From assembly GCF_025629245.1 (NCBI RefSeq), contig NZ_JANZXN010000030.1, forward strand, positions 62,001-126,000: 64,000 nucleotides of DNA, given 5' to 3'. The DNA comes from Natronobiforma cellulositropha (lineage in GTDB: Archaea; Halobacteriota; Halobacteria; Halobacteriales; Natrialbaceae). The number at the start of each line of letters is the position of its first letter. The stretch's first letter is position 1. The position numbers and the translations under genes are program-made. The notes under the pieces are model-generated. The model saw only the letters and a program-made list of their open reading frames with translations. It made no database searches and had not been told where the DNA came from. Of the stretch, positions 51,992-60,322 are shown piece after piece.

Positions 51992-53880
51992 CGCTGGATC
52001 ACCCCCTCACCGGTGACCGACTCGACGACGGTGTCGGCCACCTCGAAGAAGACGGCGTAGTCGGGGACGATACCGAGGACGACCGCGCCGGTCGCGATGA
52101 CGCTGATCGGGAGCAACATGAGCCAGGTGCTCTCGCCGAAGAAGGGCGAGCGCCGCTCCCAGCCACCCGGCGGCGCACCGCCGTGGTGGTGGTCTTCGTG
52201 GCCGTGGTGGTCGTCGCCGTCGTCGTGGGTGTGATCGTCATCGTCGTGGACATCGGTTCCGCGGGTGTGGTCGCTCGGGTACTGATCGACTGCGTACTCG
52301 TAGTCCTCGTCAGTTGGCTCGTCGTCAGTCGCGGACTCGTCGGCTTCCGTCTCGTCGTCTCCGCCGCCCGCTGGCTGTGGTGCGCCGCCGTCGGTCGCGA
52401 CGCCCTCGAGGACGCCGTAGGACTCGCGTTTGCCACCGGGTGGGAACTCGAGCAGGGGTTTCGCGTCGTGGCGGTCCTCGCTCTCGAAGAAGGCGGTGTA
52501 GACGACCGGCCAGAGGTAGGCGACGTTGAGCACGCCGGAGACGATCAGCGCGAGGGCGAACGGCCAGTAGCTGGCCTGCATCGCGCCGGTCAGCATGTAG
52601 AACTTGCTGACGAAGCCGGCGACCAGCGGCATGCCAGCCATTCCGGCCGCACCGATGGCGAAGGCGCTCATCACGAGCGGCATCCGTTTGCCGATGCCCG
52701 CCATCTCGCTGACGTAGTCGGTGTGGGTCTCGACGTGGACCGCCCCCGCACAGAAGAAGAGGGTGAGCTTGCCGAAGGCGTGGGCGGGGATGTGAAACAG
52801 CGCCCCGAAGATCGTCAGCGGATTGAGCAGCGAGAGTCCGAGGACGATGTACGAGAGCTGTGCGGTCGTCGAGTAGGCCAGCCGTCGCTTGAGGTGGTCC
52901 TTGCGCAGGGCGATGATACTCGCCGCGAGTAAGGTGAACGCCGCGAGAATCGCGATCGGTACGTTGAGGCCGACCTCGCCGACGAGTGGGACCTGTAAGG
53001 GAAGTGCCTGAATCGTCTCGACGCCGTAGACGTCGAGGATGACGCGGGCGACGCCGAACGCCCCGGATTTGACGACTGCCACCGCGTGGAGCAGCCCGGA
53101 GACGGGCGTCGGCGCGACCATCGCGTCGGCCAGCCAGGAGTGAAGCGGCATGACGGCCGCCTTTACGCCGAACCCAGCGATCAGCAGGAAGAACGCGGCC
53201 TGAGCGATTCCCGGATCGACGGCCGCGGCTTCCGCGAGTGCGCCCATCCCGCCGGCTTCGAACTCGAGCGTTGGTTCACCGACGAGTCCGGTGAGCCAGT
53301 AGACGAGCACCGTCCCCGCCAGCAGGAACACCCCGCCGCCGAAGAAGGTGTAGGTGAGGTACTTCCGGCCGGCGATTCTGGCCTCGTCGTCCTCGTTGTG
53401 GGCGACCAGCGGGTAGGTCACGAGCGAGAGGAGTTCGTAGAAGACGAAGATCGTGAGTAAGTTCCCGGCGAAGGCGATACCGACCGCCGTCGAGAGGCTC
53501 GCCGCGAACGCCGCGAAAAAGCGCGTCTGGGCGTGTTCGTCCAGCCCGCGCATGTAGCCGGCCGCATAGAAGGAGGTGAAGATCCAGAGAAAACTCGCGA
53601 GTAAGGCGAAGAGCATCCCCAGCGGGTCCGCTCGCAGCGTGAAGTCGATGCCGGCGACGAACTCGAGTCCGGTCGACTCGGCGAGGCTCCACTCGTAGAC
53701 GGTGCCCTCGAGGACGCCCGGAAGCATACTCAGGACGATCCCGAACTTGGTGAGCGCGGCCAGCACCGACCAGCCTTCACGGACGTTCGGGTGGCGGTAC
53801 GAGGCGACGATCAGGACGACCGCGATGGCCGAGACGAGGACGGCCGCCAGCGGGCGCGGGTCAGAGACTGGATCTACCAT
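51988..53880 (-). CDS. Mrp-type antiporter, proton-conducting subunit (second D-type) with His-rich loop
   Basis: The 630-residue protein has the D-subunit core (FYELLSLVTYPLVAHNEDDEARIAGRKYL with the key Glu, and AAVMPLHSWLADAMVAPTPVSGLLHAVAVVKSG). Between the last two helices it carries an insertion of about 100 residues rich in Asp and His (DDDDHTHDDGDDHHGHEDHH), which could bind metal ions or be a flexible acidic loop. One-base overlap with the MnhD gene upstream and 4-nt overlap downstream show co-translation. Confidence 0.88.
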   Translation of the reverse strand: MVDPVSDPRPLAAVLVSAIAVVLIVASYRHPNVREGWSVLAALTKFGIVLSMLPGVLEGTVYEWSLAESTGLEFVAGIDFTLRADPLGMLFALLASFLWIFTSFYAAGYMRGLDEHAQTRFFAAFAASLSTAVGIAFAGNLLTIFVFYELLSLVTYPLVAHNEDDEARIAGRKYLTYTFFGGGVFLLAGTVLVYWLTGLVGEPTLEFEAGGMGALAEAAAVDPGIAQAAFFLLIAGFGVKAAVMPLHSWLADAMVAPTPVSGLLHAVAVVKSGAFGVARVILDVYGVETIQALPLQVPLVGEVGLNVPIAILAAFTLLAASIIALRKDHLKRRLAYSTTAQLSYIVLGLSLLNPLTIFGALFHIPAHAFGKLTLFFCAGAVHVETHTDYVSEMAGIGKRMPLVMSAFAIGAAGMAGMPLVAGFVSKFYMLTGAMQASYWPFALALIVSGVLNVAYLWPVVYTAFFESEDRHDAKPLLEFPPGGKRESYGVLEGVATDGGAPQPAGGGDDETEADESATDDEPTDEDYEYAVDQYPSDHTRGTDVHDDDDHTHDDGDDHHGHEDHHHGGAPPGGWERRSPFFGESTWLMLLPISVIATGAVVLGIVPDYAVFFEVADTVVESVTGEGVIQR

Positions 53881-55433
53881 CAGTTGAACACCTCCGCAGT
53901 GAACGGCTCGAGTAACTCGAAGAACAGCCCTCCGGCGAAGCCGAGGAGGACGGCCAGCACGGCGATACAGACGACGACCGCGAGCATGGCGACCGTGACG
54001 CGGCCGGTGGTCCCGCCGTTGGCGGCGTCAGTACCGCCGTCGGTCGCCGCAGCGGGCGCGTGGTCGTGAGCGGTATCGTGGGGGTCAGAGAGTGGGTGGG
54101 CGGGGGTGAAGTACATCCGCTCGAGCAGTCGGGCGACGTAGGCGAGGGTGAGCATCGTCGAGAGGAAGATGACCGCGGAGACGACCCACGCCTCGGCCTG
54201 GACGGCCCCGAGGGCGATGTACCACTTGCCGATGAAGCCGACCGACGGCGGGATGCCGACGAGGGCGATCAGGAGGACGGCCATCCCGCCGGCGACGTAG
54301 GGGCGTTCGTGGGCGAGTCCGGCGTACTCGCCGACGGTTCGCGCGCCGTAGCCGAGGGCGACGACGCCGACGGCGAGGAAGAGTCCGGCTTTCAGCAGGC
54401 CGTGGCCGAGCAGGTGAATCACCGCGCCGACGAACGCGGTCTCGGTCGCGATGCCGTAGGCGGCGACGATGAGCCCGAACTGCGAGACCGACGAGTAGGC
54501 GAGCATCCGCTTGACGTCGTACTGGATGACCGCGAGGACGCTCCCGGCGACGACGCTGGTCGCGCCGACGGCGACGATGATCTCACTCGCGTAGGGCGTC
54601 GCCGTGACGAAGTCGACGGTGAAGACGGTGAACAGGACGCGACCGAGCGCGTACGCCGAGACCGTCGAGACGAGTGCGGCGACCAGCGGCGTGACCCCGT
54701 CGGGGGCGTGCTGGTAGGCGTCCGGCTGCCAGCCGTGGAGCGGCCACTGGGCGACCTTGATCGCGAAGCCGACGAAGATGAACGCGAAGCCGGCGACGAC
54801 GAGCGTGTTGTCGTAGCCAGCCGCCTCGACCTGCGTCTGGAGGTCGAGCATGTTGAGCGTCCCCGTCGCCATGAACAGGAAGCCAACGCCGAGGAGGTAG
54901 AGCGACGCACCGACGGTGCCGACGATCAGGTACTTCAGCGCCGCGACCGCCGACTCCGGGCCGTCGCCGCTGGCGACGAGCGCGTAGGTCCCGAGACCGA
55001 CGATCTCGAGGAAGACGAACATGTTGAAGACGTCGCCGGTCAGCGAGAGACCGAGTAAGCCACCAACTAACAGCAGGTAGCCGCTGTAGAAGGTGTTCCC
55101 GCGCGGGCCGCCGACGCGCGTGTAGGCGAGGACGGCCAGCGAGACACCGGTGACGAGCAGGACGATCAGCGTCGAGAACTCGTCGGCGACGAGTTCGATG
55201 CCGACCGGGCGGGCGAAGCCACCCAGTTCGTGGATCACGAGCACGTGTGTGGCGTCGCCGAAGACCGTCGTCGCCAGCGAGAGCGACGCGAGGAACGTCC
55301 CCGCACAGGTCACGAGCGCGACCGACCAGCCGGTTCGCTCGAGTCTGAGCCCGAAGATCAACGGCAGCGTCGCCGCGAGGATGGGCGCGGCCACGAGCAA
55401 GATTGGGAGGACGCTCCCGATCTCTTCACTCAT
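53880..55433 (-). CDS. mnhD: Mrp-type Na+/H+ antiporter subunit D
   Basis: The 517-residue protein has about 14 helices and the MrpD signature KVAQWPLHGWQPDAYQHAPDGVTPLVAALVSTVSAY, with the Lys/Glu residues of the proton path. It forms part of the membrane module that exchanges Na+ for H+. The start at 55433 was chosen because the family begins with a short acidic segment before helix 1; it overlaps MnhC by 8 nt. Confidence 0.92.
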   Translation of the reverse strand: MSEEIGSVLPILLVAAPILAATLPLIFGLRLERTGWSVALVTCAGTFLASLSLATTVFGDATHVLVIHELGGFARPVGIELVADEFSTLIVLLVTGVSLAVLAYTRVGGPRGNTFYSGYLLLVGGLLGLSLTGDVFNMFVFLEIVGLGTYALVASGDGPESAVAALKYLIVGTVGASLYLLGVGFLFMATGTLNMLDLQTQVEAAGYDNTLVVAGFAFIFVGFAIKVAQWPLHGWQPDAYQHAPDGVTPLVAALVSTVSAYALGRVLFTVFTVDFVTATPYASEIIVAVGATSVVAGSVLAVIQYDVKRMLAYSSVSQFGLIVAAYGIATETAFVGAVIHLLGHGLLKAGLFLAVGVVALGYGARTVGEYAGLAHERPYVAGGMAVLLIALVGIPPSVGFIGKWYIALGAVQAEAWVVSAVIFLSTMLTLAYVARLLERMYFTPAHPLSDPHDTAHDHAPAAATDGGTDAANGGTTGRVTVAMLAVVVCIAVLAVLLGFAGGLFFELLEPFTAEVFN

Positions 55434-55815
55434 CGGCACGCACCTCCCTGAGGGTGTCCTCACGGAGTGTTCCGTACTCCGAATAGATGCGGACGATCAG
55501 CGCGAGGGCGACGGCCGTCAGCGCCACCCCGACGACGATGGCCGTCAGGACGATCACGTGCGGGAGCGGGCTCGCGACGAACAGCTCGCCGGGGGCCACC
55601 TCGGCCGGGACGACCGGCGAGTCGCCGGGTTCGCCGTCGACCTCGACGTAGGCGACCGAGACGAAAAAGAGGAAGATGGCCGTCTGGAAGAGGTTGACGC
55701 CGATCACCTTCTTGACGAGGTTCTCGTTGGCGATCATCATGTAGAGACCGACGCCCAGGAGGACGAACATCAGCGCGTAGGCGTAGTGGCTGGCGAGGAT
55801 CTCGAGACCGATCAT
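55426..55815 (-). CDS. mnhC: Mrp-type antiporter subunit C (NuoK-like)
   Basis: This 129-residue protein has three membrane helices and the NuoK/MnhC pattern YAYALMFVLLGVGLYMMIANENLVKKVIGVNLFQTAIFLFFVS, with conserved acidic and Lys residues near the second helix. The C-terminal helix continues into the cytoplasm with RIYSEYGTLREDTL. It overlaps mnhB by 4 nt. Confidence 0.92.
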   Translation of the reverse strand: MIGLEILASHYAYALMFVLLGVGLYMMIANENLVKKVIGVNLFQTAIFLFFVSVAYVEVDGEPGDSPVVPAEVAPGELFVASPLPHVIVLTAIVVGVALTAVALALIVRIYSEYGTLREDTLREVRADE

Positions 55816-56342
55816 CGCTTCTCACCTCCCTCGAGACCGCCGTCGGGGCGGGTCTCGACCTCGCTCGAGTCGCGCCGTTCGGGAGTGAACCCGGAGGCGG
55901 TCGCGAAGAAGAGCGTGATGACGACGCCCGCGACGATCAGGGCGATGCCGCCGATCTCGATGGCTTCCATGCCCCACTTGGTGCCGCCGGGGATGCCGAG
56001 GACGGACTCGAAGAGTTCGTACTCGAGGAACGCCCCGCCGAGGAGGATGGTCGCGAGACCGACGCTCAGGAAGATGAGCACGCCGCCGGCGACGAGCGCG
56101 ACGAGGGCGGTGTTCGAGAGCCACTGACGAGTGGGTTCGATACCGAAGGCGAAGGCGAGCATCAGGACGGTGACGCCGATGATGGCCCCACCCTGGAAGC
56201 TACCGCCGGGGGTGTCGGCCCCGTGGAAGGTGAGGAAGAGACCGTAGGTGAGCGTAAACGGCGCGATGATCTTCACGGCGGTGAGGATCACCTGGCTCTC
56301 GGTGTAAGTGTCGTCGAAGCTCTCGCTCGTATCGCTGGCCAT
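55812..56342 (-). CDS. mnhB: Mrp-type antiporter subunit B
   Basis: The 176-residue protein has four helices and the MnhB motif LTYGLFLTFHGADTPGGSFQGGAIIGVTVLMLAFAFG, including the HGxxxPGGGFQGG-type loop. It abuts the preceding DUF4040 gene with a one-base overlap. In single-polypeptide MrpA proteins this region is a separate B subunit, as here. Confidence 0.92.
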   Translation of the reverse strand: MASDTSESFDDTYTESQVILTAVKIIAPFTLTYGLFLTFHGADTPGGSFQGGAIIGVTVLMLAFAFGIEPTRQWLSNTALVALVAGGVLIFLSVGLATILLGGAFLEYELFESVLGIPGGTKWGMEAIEIGGIALIVAGVVITLFFATASGFTPERRDSSEVETRPDGGLEGGEKR

Positions 56343-56881
56343 CAGGCGAACACCTCCCGTTTGAGGACGATGAGAACGGCGACACCGGCGGCGAAGACGA
56401 CGACCGCCTCACCGAAGGTGTCGAAGCCACGGTAGGCGGCGAGGACGGCGGTGACGGCGTTCTGGACGCCGGTGTCCTCGTAGGTGTGCTGGATGTAGTA
56501 CTGGGTGACCTCGGTGTTCGCCCAGACGGGGGCGGCCGGATCGCCGACGGCGTACATGTCGCCGAGGACCGTCGAGACGAGCACGAGAACGAACGCGCTC
56601 ACGACGACGACCGCAGGCAGGTTCACCCGCTCGAAGATCTTCTCGGAGGTCGGGCGCGTCGTCCGCGCGATAGTGAGCAACAGCAAGATCGTCGTCACCC
56701 CGGCGCCGATGGCAGCCTCAGTCATCGCCACGTCGGGAGCGAGCAAGAGGGTGTAGAGGATCGCCATGCCCAGGCTGTAGGAGCCGAAGACGACGATCGC
56801 AGAGAGCACGTCTCGGAAGAGCGCCGTCGCGACGGCGGTCGCGAGGATGAAGACCGCGAGCGTGTAGGCGACGAGGCTCAT
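56342..56881 (-). CDS. Mrp-associated DUF4040 membrane protein (MbhD/E-like)
   Basis: The 179-residue protein corresponds to the C-terminal tail of MrpA (DUF4040): FRDVLSAIVVFGSYSLGMAILYTLLLAPDVAMTEAAIGAGVTTILLLLTIART is the MbhD-type core. A further helix pair at the C-terminus resembles MbhE. Separate encoding of this region is normal in haloarchaea. It starts inside the end of the mnhG gene (ATGA overlap). Confidence 0.88.
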   Translation of the reverse strand: MSLVAYTLAVFILATAVATALFRDVLSAIVVFGSYSLGMAILYTLLLAPDVAMTEAAIGAGVTTILLLLTIARTTRPTSEKIFERVNLPAVVVVSAFVLVLVSTVLGDMYAVGDPAAPVWANTEVTQYYIQHTYEDTGVQNAVTAVLAAYRGFDTFGEAVVVFAAGVAVLIVLKREVFA

Positions 56882-57210
56882 TTCTCTCCCACCTCCTCGT
56901 CGGTGTCGGCCGTCCACGGCTTCACGCCGGTCTCGGCGGCCGCTCGAGCGATGGCGTGGGCGGCCGTCGGGTTCGTGATGAACACGAAAAAGAGCAACAG
57001 GACGGTGTGGATCGTCGCGCCCTGCCAGCCGAGGGCGAGCGCAACGGCGGCGAGCGCGAGTCCGGCACCGAGCGTGTCGGTCTGGGAGGCCGTGTGTGCC
57101 CGCGAGTAGACGTCGGGGAGGCGGATCACGCCGACGGCGGAGACGAAGGTGAAGAGGATGCCGCCGACGAGGAGGACGACGATCGCCCAGAAGCGGAGGG
57201 TCTCGATCAC
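56878..57210 (-). CDS. mnhG: Mrp-type antiporter subunit G
   Basis: The 110-residue protein has three helices and the MnhG pattern IRLPDVYSRAHTASQTDTLGAGLALAAVAL, then FFVFITNPTAAHAIARAA. It begins with GTG overlapping the mnhF stop by 4 nt (GTGA). The start further upstream would give a basic non-membrane stretch, so it was rejected. Confidence 0.92.
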   Translation of the reverse strand: MIETLRFWAIVVLLVGGILFTFVSAVGVIRLPDVYSRAHTASQTDTLGAGLALAAVALALGWQGATIHTVLLLFFVFITNPTAAHAIARAAAETGVKPWTADTDEEVGEK

Positions 57211-57488
57211 AGCACCCCACCTCGTTCGACGGTGAACTTCGAGATGGCGACAGCCATCAGGAAGTTGAGCAGCGCGTAGATCAGCGCGATGTCGAGGAAC
57301 CAGGGCTGGCCGAGTCCGGCGGCCAACAGCGCCAGGATCACGACGGTGTTCGTCCCGAGGACGTTCACCGCGAGGACGCGGTCCTGGGTGGTCGGTCCCG
57401 CGACGGCGCGGTACAGCATGGCGATGGCGAGCAGGACGAAGATCGCCGCCGTCGCCAGGAAGATGTCGTCGAGCAACTCGGCGGTCAT
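57207..57488 (-). CDS. mnhF: Mrp-type antiporter subunit F
   Basis: The 93-residue protein has three helices with the MnhF motif AMLYRAVAGPTTQDRVLAVNVLGTNTVVIL and ALIYALLNFLMAVAISKF. It overlaps mnhE by 4 nt. It would be a small accessory membrane subunit of the antiporter. Confidence 0.92.
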   Translation of the reverse strand: MTAELLDDIFLATAAIFVLLAIAMLYRAVAGPTTQDRVLAVNVLGTNTVVILALLAAGLGQPWFLDIALIYALLNFLMAVAISKFTVERGGVL

Positions 57489-58516
57489 AGCTCGTCACCA
57501 CCGATGATCTCGGTGTCGCCGCGTTCGCGCGGGGTCGGAATCGCCGCCCCATCGCGGCCGTAGAAGACGAAGCGGACGGCGCGCTCGAGTGAGCCGTCGA
57601 AGAGGTCTTCGCGGGCGTCGGGGACGAGCGCGTGGACGATCAGTTGCTGGTCGTTCGCCCGGACGGTGAGCGTGCCGGGGGTGAGCGTGATGCTGTTGGC
57701 GAGGGCGAGCAGCGGGAGACCGCTCCTGACGCGGGCGTTGACGCGACAGACCGACGGATCGATCGGCATCGACGGCCGGAGGATCACGAGTGCGATGGCG
57801 ACGTTCGCCCGGATAATCTCGACTAACAGGTACGGAATGTAGAGCGCGAAGCGGATCGTCCGCAGCGGCGAGCCGACGAGCGTCGGTGCCGTGGTGAACG
57901 TGACGTGTGAGAGCGTGATCGCGACGATGCCGGCGACCGCCGCGCCGGTGATCAGATCGAACGGGTAGAACGGATCCCCGAGGACGAGGTAGAAGCCGTA
58001 AGAGATGAGAAACATCGTGACGAGGCGGCTGCGACTGCCGGGTCCGACCAGGCGCTCGTGGCGCGCCGGCCGTTCGACCGGCGCTTCCTCGAACTCGAGG
58101 TCAGTCGTGGCGAGTTCGCGCTCGAGTGGCTGGAGCATCGGGGCGGTCGCGCCGGGCTGGTACTCCGGGTCGAGGACGACGCGGCCGATGTCGTGGTCGG
58201 CGGCGTAGGTTTCGAACGCGCGGACGTAGTCGCGCGGGCCGAAGAGGTACTCGTCGGCGCCGATGACGGCCGTCTCGACGGTGAGCGTCTCGGGGTCGGC
58301 GTCCTCTCTGACCCAGGCGGCCGCGCGGTCGAGCAGTGCCTGAGCGCGCTCGATGTCTCCGCTCCCTTCCGGGCTGGTGGTCTCGTAGGGAACGGCGACG
58401 ACGAGGTGCAATTCGGCGTCCTCGTCGGTCCCCGCGGCCGCTCGAGCGGCGTACCCGACGGTCTGTCGGACGGTGATCGATTCCGACAACGGGACGATGA
58501 CGCGCTTATCCGCCAC
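57485..58516 (-). CDS. mnhE: Mrp-type antiporter subunit E fused to a UspA-like domain
   Basis: The 343-residue protein starts with GTG, with GGAGGG 7 nt before it. Residues 1 to about 140 form a universal-stress-protein-like alpha/beta domain (VIVPLSESITVRQTVGYAARAA), and residues from about 165 to 320 form the MnhE membrane domain (YLLVEIIRANVAIALVILRP). This is the first gene of the operon, and the Usp domain may sense nucleotides or stress. A 15-codon frame starting at ATG 58553 overlaps its start and could be a translated leader. Confidence 0.9.
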   Translation of the reverse strand: MADKRVIVPLSESITVRQTVGYAARAAAGTDEDAELHLVVAVPYETTSPEGSGDIERAQALLDRAAAWVREDADPETLTVETAVIGADEYLFGPRDYVRAFETYAADHDIGRVVLDPEYQPGATAPMLQPLERELATTDLEFEEAPVERPARHERLVGPGSRSRLVTMFLISYGFYLVLGDPFYPFDLITGAAVAGIVAITLSHVTFTTAPTLVGSPLRTIRFALYIPYLLVEIIRANVAIALVILRPSMPIDPSVCRVNARVRSGLPLLALANSITLTPGTLTVRANDQQLIVHALVPDAREDLFDGSLERAVRFVFYGRDGAAIPTPRERGDTEIIGGDEL

Positions 58517-58640
58517 GGCGTTTCCCTCCGTCCGACAGTTTCTCGTTGCTCATGGCTCGAGTTTCGTTAGTCGACTCAAGCGGTAGCCACAGGAAAACTA
58601 TTTCGTTATCCGTCAGCCAGACCCCGCGAGTTTTGCGGCC

Positions 58641-58650
58641 GATATTTTAC
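58641..58650 (+). promoter_or_regulatory. Strong TATA-like box upstream of pyrD
   Basis: GATATTTTAC lies 31 nt before an ATG at 58674, but that ATG opens a frame that merely shadows pyrD. If transcription starts near 58670, pyrD would carry a leader of about 225 nt. The rest of the 58517-58896 gap has no other feature I can support. Confidence 0.5.
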
Positions 58651-58896
58651 GCCCGGTGGCGATAACACACAACATGGGCGATTATCGCAGCAGTTTTCGA
58701 CTATATGTCAATAAATGGCAGTCAGCGACGATTCGGGGGTGTCCGGCCGGAACTCGAAGACCCGTCGCGGTCGGGCCGGTGGGCGACGGTCGGCCATCGG
58801 AGCGGCCGACAGCCGGAAAAAGAGGGCACGTGCAGGGTGTCGACGCCCGAGCGCGTCCCGAGGGGTTTAATCGGTCTCGCCGCAGAGGAGAGGGAA

Positions 58897-59958
58897 ATGG
58901 CGCTGTACGAACTCCTCCGGCCGGCACTCTTTCGACTCCCGGCCGAGACCGCCCACGAACTGGGGAAACTCGCCTTGCGAACTGGGGGAGCCACCGAGTC
59001 GACCCGACGGGCACTCCGGTACGCCTACGGCTACGAACACCCCGCACTCGAGGTCGAACTCCTGGGGACGACCTTCCCCAACCCGGTGGGTGTCGCCGCC
59101 GGCTTCGACAAGAACGCCGAGGTGACCCACGCGCTCGCGGCGCTCGGGTTCGGGTTCGTCGAAGTCGGGACGGTCACCCCCTACCCCCAGCCAGGCAACG
59201 AACGGCCGCGACTGTTCCGCCTGCCCGCCGACGGTGCGATGGTCAACCGGATGGGGTTCAACGGCCACGGAGCCGAACGCGTGAAAGACCGCCTCGAGAC
59301 CGGCGGTCTCCCACCGCGGCCGGTCGGCGTCAACGTCGGGAAGATGAACACCTCGAACGCCGAGGAGGCCATCGAGGACTACCGACGGGTGTTCGACCGC
59401 CTCTACCCCTACCCCGACTACTTCGTGGTCAACGTCTCCTGTCCGAACACCCCAGAGACGTTCGACCAGCAGTCGCCCGAACACCTGCGAGCGATCTTCG
59501 AGACGCTCGAGGACGAGAACCCCGAGGAGAAGCCGGTCCTCGTGAAGATCGGTCCCGACGCCCCCGAGTCGTCGATCCTCGAGTTACTCGAGATCGTCGA
59601 ACAGTTCGACCTCGACGGCATCGTCGCGACGAACACGACGACCGCCCGGGACGGGCTCACGGAGGACCCCCGCGAGTGGGGCGGCCTGAGCGGGAAGCCA
59701 CTCGAGGGGCGCTCGACGGAGGTGGTCCGCCTGCTGGCGGCGAACACCGACTTGCCGATCGTCGGCGTCGGCGGCGTCGACTCCGCCGAGAGTGCGTACG
59801 CGAAGATCCGCGCAGGCGCGTCGCTCGTCCAGCTCTACACCGGCTTCGTCTACCGTGGCCCGTCGACCGCCAGCGAGATCAACCGTGGCCTGGTCGCGTT
59901 ACTCGAGCGCGACGGCTTCTCGTCGGTCGAGGAGGCCGTCGGCGCGGACCTCGAGTGA
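58897..59958 (+). CDS. pyrD: Dihydroorotate dehydrogenase, quinone-type (class 2)
   Basis: The 353-residue FMN enzyme oxidises dihydroorotate to orotate in pyrimidine synthesis, passing electrons to quinone at the membrane. The short N-terminal helix (LLRPALFRLPAETAHELGKLAL), NPVGVAAGFDKNAE, VEVGTVTPYPQPGNERPRLFRL, and the catalytic Ser in NVSCPNT are class 2 features. The ATG at 58897 is preceded by GGAGAGGG. Upstream in-frame codons to 58705 are hydrophilic and not family-like. PyrC is encoded close by on the other strand. Confidence 0.95.
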   Translation: MALYELLRPALFRLPAETAHELGKLALRTGGATESTRRALRYAYGYEHPALEVELLGTTFPNPVGVAAGFDKNAEVTHALAALGFGFVEVGTVTPYPQPGNERPRLFRLPADGAMVNRMGFNGHGAERVKDRLETGGLPPRPVGVNVGKMNTSNAEEAIEDYRRVFDRLYPYPDYFVVNVSCPNTPETFDQQSPEHLRAIFETLEDENPEEKPVLVKIGPDAPESSILELLEIVEQFDLDGIVATNTTTARDGLTEDPREWGGLSGKPLEGRSTEVVRLLAANTDLPIVGVGGVDSAESAYAKIRAGASLVQLYTGFVYRGPSTASEINRGLVALLERDGFSSVEEAVGADLE

Positions 59959-59972
59959 AAAACTGGCGAGAG

Positions 59973-60266
59973 TCACTCGTCGGCCGGTTTTTCGAGGGCC
60001 GCCGTATCGATCTCGGCTTCGAGCCACGCCTCGTGGTCGGCGCGGACCTCGTCGCGGTCGGGACCGCGGGCGACCTCGCGCCAGGTCGAGGTCTCACGGT
60101 CGCAGTGGAGACCGACCGTCTCCTCGCCGACGGTGACGAGAAACGAGATGACGTGGCCCTGGTACTCGAGGAGCGATTCGACGTAGGTGACCCGCTCGTG
60201 GCGTTCGAGCGCGAGCATGTCGAGGTGAGTTCGTGGTCCGTCCGGGAGACTCGAGCGGATGGTCAT
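59973..60266 (-). CDS. Hypothetical small acidic protein
   Basis: I do not recognise this 97-residue protein (MTIRSSLPDGPRTHLDMLA near the start, then TYVESLLEYQGHVISFLVTVGEETVGLHCDRETSTWREVA). It has no membrane segment and an alpha/beta look. It lies between convergent pyrD and co-oriented pyrC, whose stop is 56 nt upstream of its ATG. Composition is normal for the genome, so it is probably real and expressed. Confidence 0.65.
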   Translation of the reverse strand: MTIRSSLPDGPRTHLDMLALERHERVTYVESLLEYQGHVISFLVTVGEETVGLHCDRETSTWREVARGPDRDEVRADHEAWLEAEIDTAALEKPADE

Positions 60267-60322
60267 TGGTCCCGATTGGGGCGTTCGAACCATGAATTTT
60301 CTCACTCGAGCGTGAAGTGAAC

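Noticed and set aside
58674-60320. Long plus-strand frame with a well-spaced TATA box and ATG
   Set aside because: It runs in another frame through pyrD, is extremely Arg-rich and lacks any domain. The promoter may be real, the long protein is not.
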